From assembly GCA_017999615.1 (NCBI GenBank), contig JAGNLM010000014.1:1-51674 (forward strand): 51,674 bases of DNA, in the 5' to 3' direction. Shown here in pieces: positions 9,028 to 17,135 of the stretch; the stretch's first letter is position 1, and each line of letters begins with the position of its first letter. The notes beneath the pieces were generated by a model. The model saw only the letters and a program-made list of their open reading frames with translations, searched no databases and was not told the DNA's origin. This stretch comes from Gammaproteobacteria bacterium (GTDB lineage: Bacteria; Pseudomonadota; Gammaproteobacteria; JAABTG01). Position numbers and translations under genes: made by a program.

Positions 9028-9503
9028 GGGGCCCCCGCGCCGGGGCGTGTCGTGGCGGTCTCGCGCCGGCGGACCCGCAGCAGGGTGGCGTCCACCCCGG
9101 TCACCTCCACGGCCGTCCCGGCGGGGCAGTCCTCACCCTCCACCCGCCAGACGGTGTCGTCCACCTGCAGGCGCCCCCGCCCGTTCACGATGGGCTCCTG
9201 GAGCGTGAACACGCGGCCCACGTACTGCTCGGCGCGCCGGTTGAGCAGCGGCTGCTCGCTCACGATGGGGTAGCGCGCCAGGTAGCGCCGCGAGACCAGG
9301 ATGGTCACGATGGACAGCACGGCGAAGGCGAGCACCTGCGTGTCGAAGGCGACCGCCGGGAGGACCCACACCAGCAGGCCCACGATGCCCGCCGAGATCC
9401 CCATCCAGAGGAAGAACGTCCCGGGGACGAAGGGCTCGATGGTGACGAAGACCAGCCCGAGGACGAGCCAGTGCCAGAACTCCGGGTGAACTTCAGGCAG
9501 CAC
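9024..9503 (-). CDS. NfeD-family membrane protein, stomatin operon partner
   Basis: A 159-residue inner-membrane protein. Three hydrophobic segments within residues 8-68 are followed by an OB-fold domain (about 95-148) typical of NfeD1/YbbJ-type proteins. These partners of SPFH proteins are thought to assist membrane-domain organisation. Its ATG lies 11 bases inside the end of qmcA, the usual pairing, and its stop overlaps typA. The function of the family is only partly known. Confidence 0.88.
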   Translation of the reverse strand: MLPEVHPEFWHWLVLGLVFVTIEPFVPGTFFLWMGISAGIVGLLVWVLPAVAFDTQVLAFAVLSIVTILVSRRYLARYPIVSEQPLLNRRAEQYVGRVFTLQEPIVNGRGRLQVDDTVWRVEGEDCPAGTAVEVTGVDATLLRVRRRETATTRPGAGAP

Positions 9504-10434
9504 CGCCCTTGCCTCCCTCGCGCCGGGCGAACGTCTCCTTCGCCAGCTCCGCGATTCCGCCGAGCGAGCCGATGAGCGCGGTCGCCTCCACCGGGAACAG
9601 GATCACCCGCTGATTCTGGGCGGTCGCCAGCTCCCGCACCGCCTCGGTGTACTTCTGGGCGACGAAGTAGTTCAACGCCTGCACGTTGCCCCGGGCGATG
9701 GCGTCGGAGACCAGCTCGGTCGCCTTGGCCTCGGCCTCGGCCAGCCGCTCCCGGGCCTCCGCGTCGCGGACCGCGGCCTCGCGGCGGCCGTCCGCCGCCA
9801 GGATGGTCGCCTGCTTCTCGCCCTCGGCGCGCAGGATCGCGGCCTGCCGCGCGCCCTCGGCCTCCAGCACCGACGCGCGCTTTTCGCGCTCGGCCTTCAT
9901 CTGCCGGGCCATGGCGTCCACCAGGTCGCGCGGGGGCGCGATGTCCTTGATCTCGATCCGGGTGACCTTGACGCCCCAGGGCGTGGTGGCGTCGTCCACG
10001 ATGGAGAGGAGCCGGTGATTGATCTCGTCGCGCTTGGACAGCAGCTCGTCCAGGTCCATGGAGCCCATGACCGTGCGGATGTTGGTCATGGTCAGGTTGA
10101 CCATCGCGTTGCGCAGCTGGCTCACTTCGTAGGCCGCGCGCGCCGCGTCGATCACCTGGAAGAAGACCACGCCGTCCACCTTGACCATGGCGTTGTCCCG
10201 GGTGATGACCTCCTGGGACGGGATCTCCAGGACCGACTCCATCATGTTCATCTTCGCCCCGATGCGGTCGACGAACGGGACGATCAGGTTCAGCCCCGGG
10301 GTGAGCGTGCGGGTGTAGCGCCCGAACCGCTCCACGGTGAACTCCGTCCCCTGGGGCACGGATTTCACGCCCATGAACACCACCACGATGGCGAACGCGA
10401 GCACCGCCAGCACGAACAGGGCGAAACCTTCCAT
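9493..10434 (-). CDS. qmcA: SPFH/stomatin-family membrane protein QmcA
   Basis: A 313-residue SPFH (band 7) protein. An N-terminal membrane helix (about residues 4-23) is followed by the SPFH core ([15 protein letters not shown] to [14 protein letters not shown]) and an Ala/Glu-rich coiled coil (about residues 185-260) that drives oligomerisation. The frame is open far upstream, but the ATG at 10434 gives the normal MEGF-type hydrophobic N-terminus, so the upstream part is rejected. It is followed by nfeD, its usual partner. The family scaffolds membrane domains and protease complexes. Confidence 0.92.
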   Translation of the reverse strand: MEGFALFVLAVLAFAIVVVFMGVKSVPQGTEFTVERFGRYTRTLTPGLNLIVPFVDRIGAKMNMMESVLEIPSQEVITRDNAMVKVDGVVFFQVIDAARAAYEVSQLRNAMVNLTMTNIRTVMGSMDLDELLSKRDEINHRLLSIVDDATTPWGVKVTRIEIKDIAPPRDLVDAMARQMKAEREKRASVLEAEGARQAAILRAEGEKQATILAADGRREAAVRDAEARERLAEAEAKATELVSDAIARGNVQALNYFVAQKYTEAVRELATAQNQRVILFPVEATALIGSLGGIAELAKETFARREGGKGGAA

Positions 10435-10510
10435 ACGCGGGAGACCTCTGATGTCCGACGCCCCGTCGAGGGGCACACGAGCACGGCGCGGTCGGCGCCG
10501 CGCGTCGTTC

Positions 10511-10530
10511 AGTATAGCGCTTGTTACACT
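10511..10530. promoter_or_regulatory. divergent -10 elements between qmcA and ttcA
   Basis: On the minus strand TATACT (10516-10511) is a good -10 for the qmcA operon. On the plus strand TACACT (10525-10530) is a good -10 for ttcA, ending only 6 bases before its GTG start at 10537. I see no convincing -35 for either. The plus-strand element would place transcription start at or next to the ttcA start codon. Confidence 0.4.
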
Positions 10531-10536
10531 CACCCC

Positions 10537-11295
10537 GTGACCGACACCCCCCCACAGCCCTCCACGCCGGCGCGCCCGGTGCCGCCGAAGTCGATCCTCC
10601 GCATGGCCGGGCGGGCCATCGGCGATTTCGACATGATCCGGGAGGGGGACCGGATCCTGGTGGGGGTCTCGGGGGGGAAGGACTCCCTCTCCCTGCTGCA
10701 CCTGCTGCTGCACCTCGCCACCTACGCTCCGGTGCGCTTCGAAGTGGGGGCCCTCACCGTGGACCCCCAGGCCGAGGGCTTCGACCCCCGGCCCCTGGTG
10801 CCGTACATGACCGCCCTCGGGGTTCCCTACGTCCTGGAGTCCCAGGACATCCTCGGGCAGGCGCGCCAGCACCTGCGCCACCCGTCCTATTGCTCCTTCT
10901 GTGCCCGGATGAAGCGGGGGGTGATGTACCGGGTGGCGCGGGAGCGGGGCTACAACGTCCTGGCGCTCGGGCAGCACCTGGACGACCTGGCGGAGAGCTT
11001 CCTGATGTCCGCCTTCCACGAGGGGCGGCTGCAGACGATGAAGGCGCACTACGTGATCGACGCCGGGGACCTGCGGCTCATCCGCCCCCTGGTCTACGTC
11101 CGGGAGCGCCAGCTCCGCGCGTTCGCGGAGGCCGCCGGGCTCCCCGTGGTGCCGGACAGCTGCCCGGCCTGTTTCCGTGCCCCGAGCGAGCGCGAGCACG
11201 CCAAGGAGCTCCTGGCGCGCGAGGAGGCGCTCAATCCCCGGCTGTTCGCGAACCTGCTGGCCGCGATGCGGCCCCTGCTCAGCCCGCCCCGCTGA
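10537..11295 (+). CDS. ttcA: TtcA-family tRNA thiolation PP-loop protein
   Basis: A 252-residue ATP pyrophosphatase of the TtcA family, which makes 2-thiocytidine at tRNA position 32 using an Fe-S cluster. Visible: [17 protein letters not shown], the PP-loop SGGKDS (about residue 46), the cysteine motif [10 protein letters not shown] (about 120), GQHLDD in place of the common GHHRDD, and a later CPAC (about 210). It is about 60 residues shorter than E. coli TtcA and has CPAC instead of CNLC, so the tRNA target could differ. GTG 10537 is the only start that keeps the domain, and no Shine-Dalgarno precedes it. The 3' end overlaps the convergent DUF4282 gene by 17 bases. Confidence 0.8.
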   Translation: MTDTPPQPSTPARPVPPKSILRMAGRAIGDFDMIREGDRILVGVSGGKDSLSLLHLLLHLATYAPVRFEVGALTVDPQAEGFDPRPLVPYMTALGVPYVLESQDILGQARQHLRHPSYCSFCARMKRGVMYRVARERGYNVLALGQHLDDLAESFLMSAFHEGRLQTMKAHYVIDAGDLRLIRPLVYVRERQLRAFAEAAGLPVVPDSCPACFRAPSEREHAKELLAREEALNPRLFANLLAAMRPLLSPPR

Positions 11296-11635
11296 CGAGG
11301 GCCTCGCGGATCTGGAAGTAGGCGAGCAGGAACTCGAACAGCATCCGCCAGCTGATCTCGAGGATCACGAAGGTCGCGAGCGCGGCGCCGGCGACGCGCG
11401 CCCAGCCCTTCCACCCGAGCCCGCTCGTCTCGCTCCAGGTGTCCGGTGCCCGGGTCCGCAGCTCCTCCAGCAACCGGGTCCTGGACTGGCGCGCGACCAG
11501 CCAGGCGAGCACCGGCACGGAGACCGCGCCCACGTAGTAGGTGATGTAGATGACCCCGGGGGCGATGAAGGTGCGGAAGGCGAAGAAGTCGCCGACGGCC
11601 CCCAGAAGGCTCTGCAGCAGGGAATGATGGTCCAT
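11279..11635 (-). CDS. DUF4282 membrane protein
   Basis: A 118-residue protein with two hydrophobic helices (about residues 27-48 and 82-108) and a short basic loop. The N-terminal [20 protein letters not shown] matches the pattern of DUF4282, a family of unknown function. Its stop lies inside the end of the convergent ttcA. It is a single gene, transcribed toward ttcA. Between its start and qmoA lie 277 bases with one clear hairpin, annotated separately. Confidence 0.75.
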   Translation of the reverse strand: MDHHSLLQSLLGAVGDFFAFRTFIAPGVIYITYYVGAVSVPVLAWLVARQSRTRLLEELRTRAPDTWSETSGLGWKGWARVAGAALATFVILEISWRMLFEFLLAYFQIREALVSGAG

Positions 11636-11742
11636 GGTCCCCGTCCCGTTGCCCGTGGCCCCTCCCGGCGCTCGAGCCGCCTCGAGGGGAGTCGGATGCC
11701 AAGACTACCGGATCGGGCGCCGGCAGTTTCGCCCGACGTTGT

Positions 11743-11763
11743 ACGGCAGCTTCCGCCTGCCGT
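11743..11763 (+). other. perfect 7-bp inverted repeat upstream of qmoA
   Basis: ACGGCAG (11743-11749) and CTGCCGT (11757-11763) form perfect arms around 7 bases. It lies about 150 bases before qmoA in the gap shared with the divergent DUF4282 gene. With no T-run it is not a terminator; it could be an operator or leader structure. I found no convincing -35/-10 pair for the qmo operon in this gap. Confidence 0.35.
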
Positions 11764-11912
11764 CCACCGTCGCGTGCCGCGGGTGGCAACTCCACGGCGC
11801 GCACGGTATCGTCCGGGGGAGTCCGGGAGGCCGTTCCCGGGGTCGGCGGGGCAGGCGCTGGGCCTGACCGCGCCCGGCCTCGCGGGCCGGTGCCCGGGGC
11901 CGAGGAGGGTCG

Positions 11913-13199
11913 ATGAGCGACGTGGTCGCTACCACCCGGACCATCCTGGTCGTGGGCGGCGGCATCAGCGGCACGACGGCGGCGCTGGAGGCGGCGGAGG
12001 CCGGCGCGGACGTGCTGCTGCTGGAGAAGGACGCCTCGCTCGGTGGGCGGGTGAGCCAGCTCTCCCGCCACTACCCCACGCTCGGCCCCCCGGCCTGCGG
12101 CCTGGAGATCGACCTGCGGCGCCTGGGGGCGAGCCGCCGCCTGCGCGTGCTCACGCTGGCGGAGGTGGTGCGCATCGACGGCCAGCCCGGTGACTACACG
12201 GCGACCGTGCGTCTGCGGCCTCGCTACGTCAACGAGCGCTGCACCGCCTGCGGGGACTGCGCCCGGGCGGTGGAGGCCGAGTTCCCCGACGAGCACGACT
12301 GCGGCCTCGGCACGCGCAGGGGCGCCTATCTGCCTTTCCCCATGGCCTACCCCCAACGCTACGTCCTCGACCCGCGCATCCTCGGCACCCCCGACGCCGA
12401 ACGGGCGAAGGCCGCCTGCAAGGTGGGCGCCGTCGACCTGGAGATGGGGGAGCGGGAGGCCCGGGTGAAGGCCGGGGCGGTGATCTGGGCCACCGGCTGG
12501 AGGCCCTACGACGCGGCGAAGATCGAGCCCTACGGCTACGGCCGGGTTCCCGACGTCGTCTCGAGCCTCGAGTTCGAGCGCCTGGCCGACCCCCTGGGGC
12601 CCACCGGCGGCCGTTTGCTGCGCCCCTCGGACGGGCGCGAGGCGCACCGCGTCGCCTTCGTGCTCTGCGCGGGGTCGTGCGACAAGAACCACCTGCGCCA
12701 CTGCTCCCGCGTGTGCTGCGCCGCCGCCCTCAAACAGGCGGCCTGCGTCACCGGGCGCCTGGGCGATGAGGCGGACGTGACCCTCTACTACGTGGACATT
12801 CGCGTCACGGACTTCCTCGAGGACTTCTATCGGAAGGTGCGCTCGGACCCGCGGGTGAAGTTCGTCCGCTCGAAGGTGGCCCAGATGACCCGGGACGTCG
12901 CCAGCGCCAGCCCCGTGCTCCACGGTGTGGCGACCGACGGCGGTCAGCGCTACGCCCACGCGCACGACCTGGTGGTGCTGGCCGTCGGCATGGAGCCGGG
13001 CGTGCCGGAGGACGCCCTGCCCTCGCGCCTCGTGACCCACGCCGGGGGCTTCGTCGCGCCCGACCCCGCGAACGGCGCCATCTTCGCGGCCGGGTGCGCC
13101 GCGGAGCCCCTCGACGTGGGCCGTTCCATACAGCACGCGACGGCCGCCGCGCTCCGGGCCCTCCAGGTGGTCCGCCGCGTGGGCGGGGCGGAGGGCTGA
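11913..13199 (+). CDS. qmoA: QmoA-like FAD protein of a Qmo/Hdr electron-transfer complex
   Basis: A 428-residue HdrA-related flavoprotein. The Rossmann FAD motif GGGISGTTAALEAA is at about residues 14-27. A GLEIDLRRLG segment and the cysteine cluster CTACGDC (first Cys residue 110) follow, then single Cys in HDCGLG and AACKVG, and a conserved LCAGSCDKNHLRHCSRVCC. The YLPFPMAYPQRYVLDP block is, from memory, characteristic of QmoA rather than methanogen HdrA. Qmo links APS reductase to the quinone pool. Start ATG 11913 follows GAGGAGGG. It is the first gene of qmoA-qmoB-hdrC-hdrB. A complete second ferredoxin motif is not present. Confidence 0.88.
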   Translation: MSDVVATTRTILVVGGGISGTTAALEAAEAGADVLLLEKDASLGGRVSQLSRHYPTLGPPACGLEIDLRRLGASRRLRVLTLAEVVRIDGQPGDYTATVRLRPRYVNERCTACGDCARAVEAEFPDEHDCGLGTRRGAYLPFPMAYPQRYVLDPRILGTPDAERAKAACKVGAVDLEMGEREARVKAGAVIWATGWRPYDAAKIEPYGYGRVPDVVSSLEFERLADPLGPTGGRLLRPSDGREAHRVAFVLCAGSCDKNHLRHCSRVCCAAALKQAACVTGRLGDEADVTLYYVDIRVTDFLEDFYRKVRSDPRVKFVRSKVAQMTRDVASASPVLHGVATDGGQRYAHAHDLVVLAVGMEPGVPEDALPSRLVTHAGGFVAPDPANGAIFAAGCAAEPLDVGRSIQHATAAALRALQVVRRVGGAEG

Positions 13200-13202
13200 G
13201 CC

Positions 13203-15371
13203 GTGGCCGGGCGGAAGCTCGCGGCCTATGTCTGCCGGGGTTGCGGGATCGGGGAGCGCCTGGCGACGGCGCGGCTCGCGGACATCGCCGTGCGCGAAGG
13301 CCGGGCGACGGTCTGCCGGGAGCACGACGTCCTCTGCTCGGCCGACGGCGTGGCCATGATCCGGGAGGACCTCGACGCCGAGGGCGTGAGCCGGGTGGTC
13401 ATCGCCGCCTGCTCGCGTCGGGCTAAGACCGAGGCCTTCGCCTTCGAGGGCGTCGCCCTCACCCGCGTGAGCCTGCGCGAGGGCGTCGTCTGGGTGCGCC
13501 CGGACACGGAGGAGGCGCGCGAGAGCACCCAGGAGATGGCCGAGGACTCCGTCCGCATGGGCTGTGCCGCGGCACGGGCCGTCGCCCCGCCCGTGCCCCG
13601 CCGCGAGGAGGGCCTGAGCCGCCGGATCCTGGTGGTCGGCGGGGGCGTGGCCGGCATGACCGCCGCCCTCGAGGCCGCGAGGGCGGGCTACCCCGTGACC
13701 CTGGTGGAGCAGGGTCCCGAGCTCGGCGGCGCGCTCGCCGGGCTCTGGAAGCGGGCCCCGGCCCGCTCCCCGTTCCGCCACCCGGTCGACACCGGGGTCG
13801 ACGCCCTGGCGGACGCCGTCTCCACGCACCCGGGCGTCCGAGTCCACCGCGCCGCCAGCGTGGCGCGGGTCTCCGGCGCCCCCGGGCGATTCACCGTGGT
13901 GGTTGCCGAGGGGACCGGCGGGCGCGTCACCACGCAGGTCGGGGCCATCGTGCTCGCGAGCGGATTCCGGCCCTACGACGCCCGCCGGCTGCCCGAGCTC
14001 GGCTACGGTGAGAGCCCGGACGTGGTGACCCAGCTCCAGCTGGAGACGCTCGCGAAGAAGGCCGGTGGCGCTCCCATCCGGCGCCCCTCGGACGACGCCG
14101 AGGTGCGGCGCGTGATCTTCGTGCAGTGCGCGGGCCAGAGGAGCGGGAAGGAGGGCCGTCTGCCCTACTGCTCCGGGCACTGCTGCGTCACCAGCATCAA
14201 GCAGGCGATGTACTTCAAGGACCGGGACCCCGGCGTCGAGACCCTGGTGCTCCACGACGACCTGCGCACCCCCGGTGTCGGCGGAGAGGACTTCTACCGG
14301 AGCGGCCAGGAGAAGGGGGTCACCTTCGTCCGCGCCCGGGTCGACGGGGTCGTGCCCCGCCCGCTGGGCGCGCTCGTGAGCTTCCACGACCAGGTCCTGA
14401 ACGAGGACGTCTCGGTCGAGGCGGACCTGGTGGTGCTGGCGACCGGCATGGTCCCGGTCTCCGGTGCGGACTCACCGGTCCTGAATCTCGATTACCTCCA
14501 GGGTCCCGAACTGCCCCACCAGCCCGGCGGCTTCCCCGACTCGCCCTTCCCCTTCTTCCCCTGCGAGACCCGCCGCACCGGCATCTACGCCGCGGGTGCG
14601 GTGCGCCGGCCCATGGACTCGAGCGAGGCCGCGGAGGACGGGGCAGGTGCCGCCCTGAAGGCCATCCAGGCGGTGGAGAACGCGGCGCAGGGGCGTTCCG
14701 GGCCGCCGCGCGCGGGCGACCCGTCCTTCCCCGTCGTGCGCCTGGAGGGCTGCACCCGCTGCGGGCGCTGCGCCCAGGAGTGCCCGTTCGGCGCCATCGA
14801 CGAGGACGCCCAGGGCTACCCCGTCATCCACGAGGGCCGCTGCCGGCGCTGCGGGATCTGCCTCGGGGCCTGCCCCGAGCGCGTCATCTCCTTCGCGGAC
14901 TGCTCGGTCGAGAGCGTGGGAGGCGCGATCCGGAGCGTCGCGATGCCCGGGGAGCCCGAGGGCAAGCCGCGCATCCTGGTGCTCGCCTGCGAGAACGGCG
15001 CCCTTCCGGCGCTCGACCTCGCGGCCGCGGGCCGCATCGAGCAGAGCGCCTTCGCGCGGGTGGTGCCGGTGCGCTGCCTCGGCGCGGTTCACCCCGCCTG
15101 GGTGAGCGGGGCGCTCGAGGCCGGCTACGACGGCGTCGTGCTGATGGGCTGTCCCTCGGGCTCGGACCCCCAGTGTCCCTTCGGCCGGGGCCCGGAGCTC
15201 GCCGCGCAGCGCATGGGTGCCGTGAACGAGACGCTGGACCGCCTCGGGTTGGAACGGGAGCGGGTCGTCATCGCCGGGGTTTCGGCCACGGACGCCGGGC
15301 AGGCGGCCCGGCGCATCGACGAGATGGCGGCCACGGTCACGCGGATCGGGCTGTCGCCCTTCAAGTTCTGA
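13203..15371 (+). CDS. qmoB: QmoB-like HdrA/MvhD fusion flavo-iron-sulfur protein
   Basis: A 722-residue cytoplasmic electron-transfer subunit. Residues 1-135 form an HdrA-type N-terminal domain with cysteines. FAD motif GGGVAGMTAALEAA lies near residue 146. Two [4Fe-4S] ferredoxin motifs, CTRCGRCAQECPFG (first Cys 517) and CRRCGICLGACP (547), follow. The C-terminus (about 585-722) is MvhD/FlpD-like, with cysteines in VLACENGA, VRCLGAVH and GCPSGSDPQCPFG for a probable [2Fe-2S] cluster. It starts at GTG 13203, three bases after qmoA. Length and domain order fit QmoB. Confidence 0.9.
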   Translation: MAGRKLAAYVCRGCGIGERLATARLADIAVREGRATVCREHDVLCSADGVAMIREDLDAEGVSRVVIAACSRRAKTEAFAFEGVALTRVSLREGVVWVRPDTEEARESTQEMAEDSVRMGCAAARAVAPPVPRREEGLSRRILVVGGGVAGMTAALEAARAGYPVTLVEQGPELGGALAGLWKRAPARSPFRHPVDTGVDALADAVSTHPGVRVHRAASVARVSGAPGRFTVVVAEGTGGRVTTQVGAIVLASGFRPYDARRLPELGYGESPDVVTQLQLETLAKKAGGAPIRRPSDDAEVRRVIFVQCAGQRSGKEGRLPYCSGHCCVTSIKQAMYFKDRDPGVETLVLHDDLRTPGVGGEDFYRSGQEKGVTFVRARVDGVVPRPLGALVSFHDQVLNEDVSVEADLVVLATGMVPVSGADSPVLNLDYLQGPELPHQPGGFPDSPFPFFPCETRRTGIYAAGAVRRPMDSSEAAEDGAGAALKAIQAVENAAQGRSGPPRAGDPSFPVVRLEGCTRCGRCAQECPFGAIDEDAQGYPVIHEGRCRRCGICLGACPERVISFADCSVESVGGAIRSVAMPGEPEGKPRILVLACENGALPALDLAAAGRIEQSAFARVVPVRCLGAVHPAWVSGALEAGYDGVVLMGCPSGSDPQCPFGRGPELAAQRMGAVNETLDRLGLERERVVIAGVSATDAGQAARRIDEMAATVTRIGLSPFKF

Positions 15372-15383
15372 GGACGGGGCGCC

Positions 15384-16031
15384 ATGGGTGAGGCGGGTAA
15401 GGTCATGATCGAGGCGGTCGAGGACCGGGGGGAGGACTATTCGGGCGACTTCCTCGCGGAGGTCGAGGCCCGCGTCGAGGAAGGCGAGTGGGTGACGATG
15501 TGCACGCAGTGCGGGGTGTGCTCGGGCTCCTGCCCGCTCGGCCCCGACTGGGAGCACCCGCCCCACAGGATCTTCCAGTTGATCCGCGCCAACCGGCGCG
15601 ACGAGGTCCTGGGCTCCCCCTCGGTGTGGATGTGCACCTCCTGCCACGCCTGTGTCGTGCGCTGTCCCCGCGGGGTGCCGGTCGCCCACGTGATGCACGG
15701 CCTCGCCCACTACGCGGTGCGCCGCGGGCTCGCTCCCGCGGACCCGCCGACCCGCCGGCTCGCCGAGCGCTTCTGGGAGAACGTGGTCCGGACCGGGCGC
15801 GTCAACGAGCCGAGGCTCGCCCTCTCGCTCCTCTTCGCAAACGGCCTCGCCGAGGGTGTGCGGCGGACGCTGCGGTCGAGGGACGCGGGTCTCGGCCTCC
15901 TGAAGGCGGGGCGCATGAGCCGGCTCGCGGCCGTCGCCGGTGACGGCGTGAAGGACCCCGCGGAGTTGCGCGCGATCCTCGAGAAGGCCCGCGCCATCGA
16001 GCTCGCGAAGGCCGCGGCGCTCGAGGACTGA
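15384..16031 (+). CDS. hdrC: HdrC-like di-[4Fe-4S] subunit replacing the soluble half of QmoC
   Basis: A 215-residue soluble protein with two complete cluster motifs, CTQCGVCSGSCP (about residue 40) and CTSCHACVVRCPRG (about 85), in the spacing of HdrC and of the N-terminal domain of QmoC. No transmembrane helix follows. Classical QmoC continues into a haem b membrane domain, and this protein ends instead in an alpha-helical, Arg/Ala-rich tail. It lies 12 bases after qmoB and 13 before hdrB, so it should wire the flavoproteins to HdrB. Confidence 0.88.
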   Translation: MGEAGKVMIEAVEDRGEDYSGDFLAEVEARVEEGEWVTMCTQCGVCSGSCPLGPDWEHPPHRIFQLIRANRRDEVLGSPSVWMCTSCHACVVRCPRGVPVAHVMHGLAHYAVRRGLAPADPPTRRLAERFWENVVRTGRVNEPRLALSLLFANGLAEGVRRTLRSRDAGLGLLKAGRMSRLAAVAGDGVKDPAELRAILEKARAIELAKAAALED

Positions 16032-16044
16032 GGAGGCGACAGGC

Positions 16045-16950
16045 ATGGCGAAGCGCCAGTACTCCTTCTTACCCGGCTGCTCCTCCCGCCCGGGTGCCTC
16101 CGCCTCGCACTACCTCACCTCCGTGGAGACGGTGTGCGGGGAGCTCGACATCGAGCTCCAGACCATTCCCGACTGGAACTGCTGCGGGGCCTCCCTCGGC
16201 CACGTGGGCGGCGGCGAGCTGCCGCGCATCGCGCTCTCGGCGCGCAACCTGGCCCTCTCCGAGCAGGCCCACCCGGGCCAGGATCTGGTCACCGCCTGCC
16301 CGGGCTGCTGGCTCGCGACCCGGGAGGCGAGCGAGCGCCTGCGCCAGGACGAGGACCTGATGCGCGACACGCAGGAGGCGTTAGCCGCCGGGGGGTTGCG
16401 GGTCCGGGCCGAGCAGAGGGTCCGGCGCCTGGTGGACGTCCTGGTGGAGGACGTGGGCTACGAGGAGATCGGCCGGCACGTGCGCCGGCCGCTCCAGGGG
16501 CTCAAGGTGGCGGGCTACGTGGGCTGCCAGAGCAGCCGGCCGGTGGGCGTCGCCGGTGATTCCACCGAGAACCCCACGCATCTGGACCGGCTGGTGGAGG
16601 CCCTGGGGGGCGAGCCCGTCCCCTCGTACGAGAAGAAGGTGCAGTGCTGCGGCGGGGCGCTCGCCCTCTCCGAGCCCGCCCGCAGCGAAGGGCTCCTCCG
16701 GGGGATCCTCGAGGCGGCCCGCGACCACGAGGTGGACCTCGTCGTCACCCCCTGCCCCCTCTGCCAGCTCCACCTCGAGGTCTACCAGCAGCGCCTCGCC
16801 CGGAGCGGGGGCACGCGGCCCGCGATGCCGGTCGTCTGCGCGACGAGCCTGATGGCGGTCGCCTTCGGGCGCTCGGCCCGGGAGGCGGGGCTGGACGGGC
16901 AGCTCATCCCCGCCCCGGCGCTGGAGGCGTTGCCCCCGGGTCTTGCCTGA
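16045..16950 (+). CDS. hdrB: HdrB-like subunit with two CCG domains
   Basis: A 301-residue protein with two intact cysteine-rich CCG repeats: FLPGC, WNCCGA and ACPGC in the first (residues about 8-90), and GYVGC, VQCCGGA and TPCPLC in the second (about 160-245). In HdrB these ten cysteines bind two non-cubane [4Fe-4S] clusters that reduce disulfides. ATG 16045 follows GAGGAGGCGA. It is the last gene of the qmo operon. Because no membrane anchor gene follows, the terminal acceptor may be a small disulfide or thiol carrier rather than quinone, or a separate membrane protein. Confidence 0.9.
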   Translation: MAKRQYSFLPGCSSRPGASASHYLTSVETVCGELDIELQTIPDWNCCGASLGHVGGGELPRIALSARNLALSEQAHPGQDLVTACPGCWLATREASERLRQDEDLMRDTQEALAAGGLRVRAEQRVRRLVDVLVEDVGYEEIGRHVRRPLQGLKVAGYVGCQSSRPVGVAGDSTENPTHLDRLVEALGGEPVPSYEKKVQCCGGALALSEPARSEGLLRGILEAARDHEVDLVVTPCPLCQLHLEVYQQRLARSGGTRPAMPVVCATSLMAVAFGRSAREAGLDGQLIPAPALEALPPGLA

Positions 16951-16965
16951 ACGTTGTGAATCTGC

Positions 16966-16989
16966 AACAATCTCGATGTCGATGTTGTT
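16966..16989 (+). other. imperfect inverted repeat between hdrB and porin
   Basis: AACAATCTCGA and TCGATGTTGTT face each other with two mismatches, 16 bases after the hdrB stop. The 185-base gap also holds a weak promoter candidate for the porin (TTGCAT at 17005-17010, 17 bases, CAGACT at 17028-17033). The repeat might be an operator for the porin or an inefficient hdrB terminator. Support is modest. Confidence 0.3.
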
Positions 16990-17135
16990 CTTGCACACGG
17001 GGTGTTGCATTTCTTTCTCGGGTGTGCCAGACTTCCCACAGCTACTCGCACAGAGGGCTTGCGCCTCCGGCCAGACAATCGGGGGATTGGTCGACTAGGG
17101 GTTCACTGTTTCAACACGACATCGGGAGAATTCAC

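Noticed and set aside
9493-11199. A 568-residue version of QmcA starting inside ttcA
   Set aside because: The extra residues are antisense to the PP-loop gene; the ATG at 10434 gives the normal hydrophobic N-terminus.
16951-17135. Sigma-54 promoter for the porin
   Set aside because: No GG-N10-GC pair in -24/-12 spacing with flanking consensus was found; only a weak sigma70-like pair remains.
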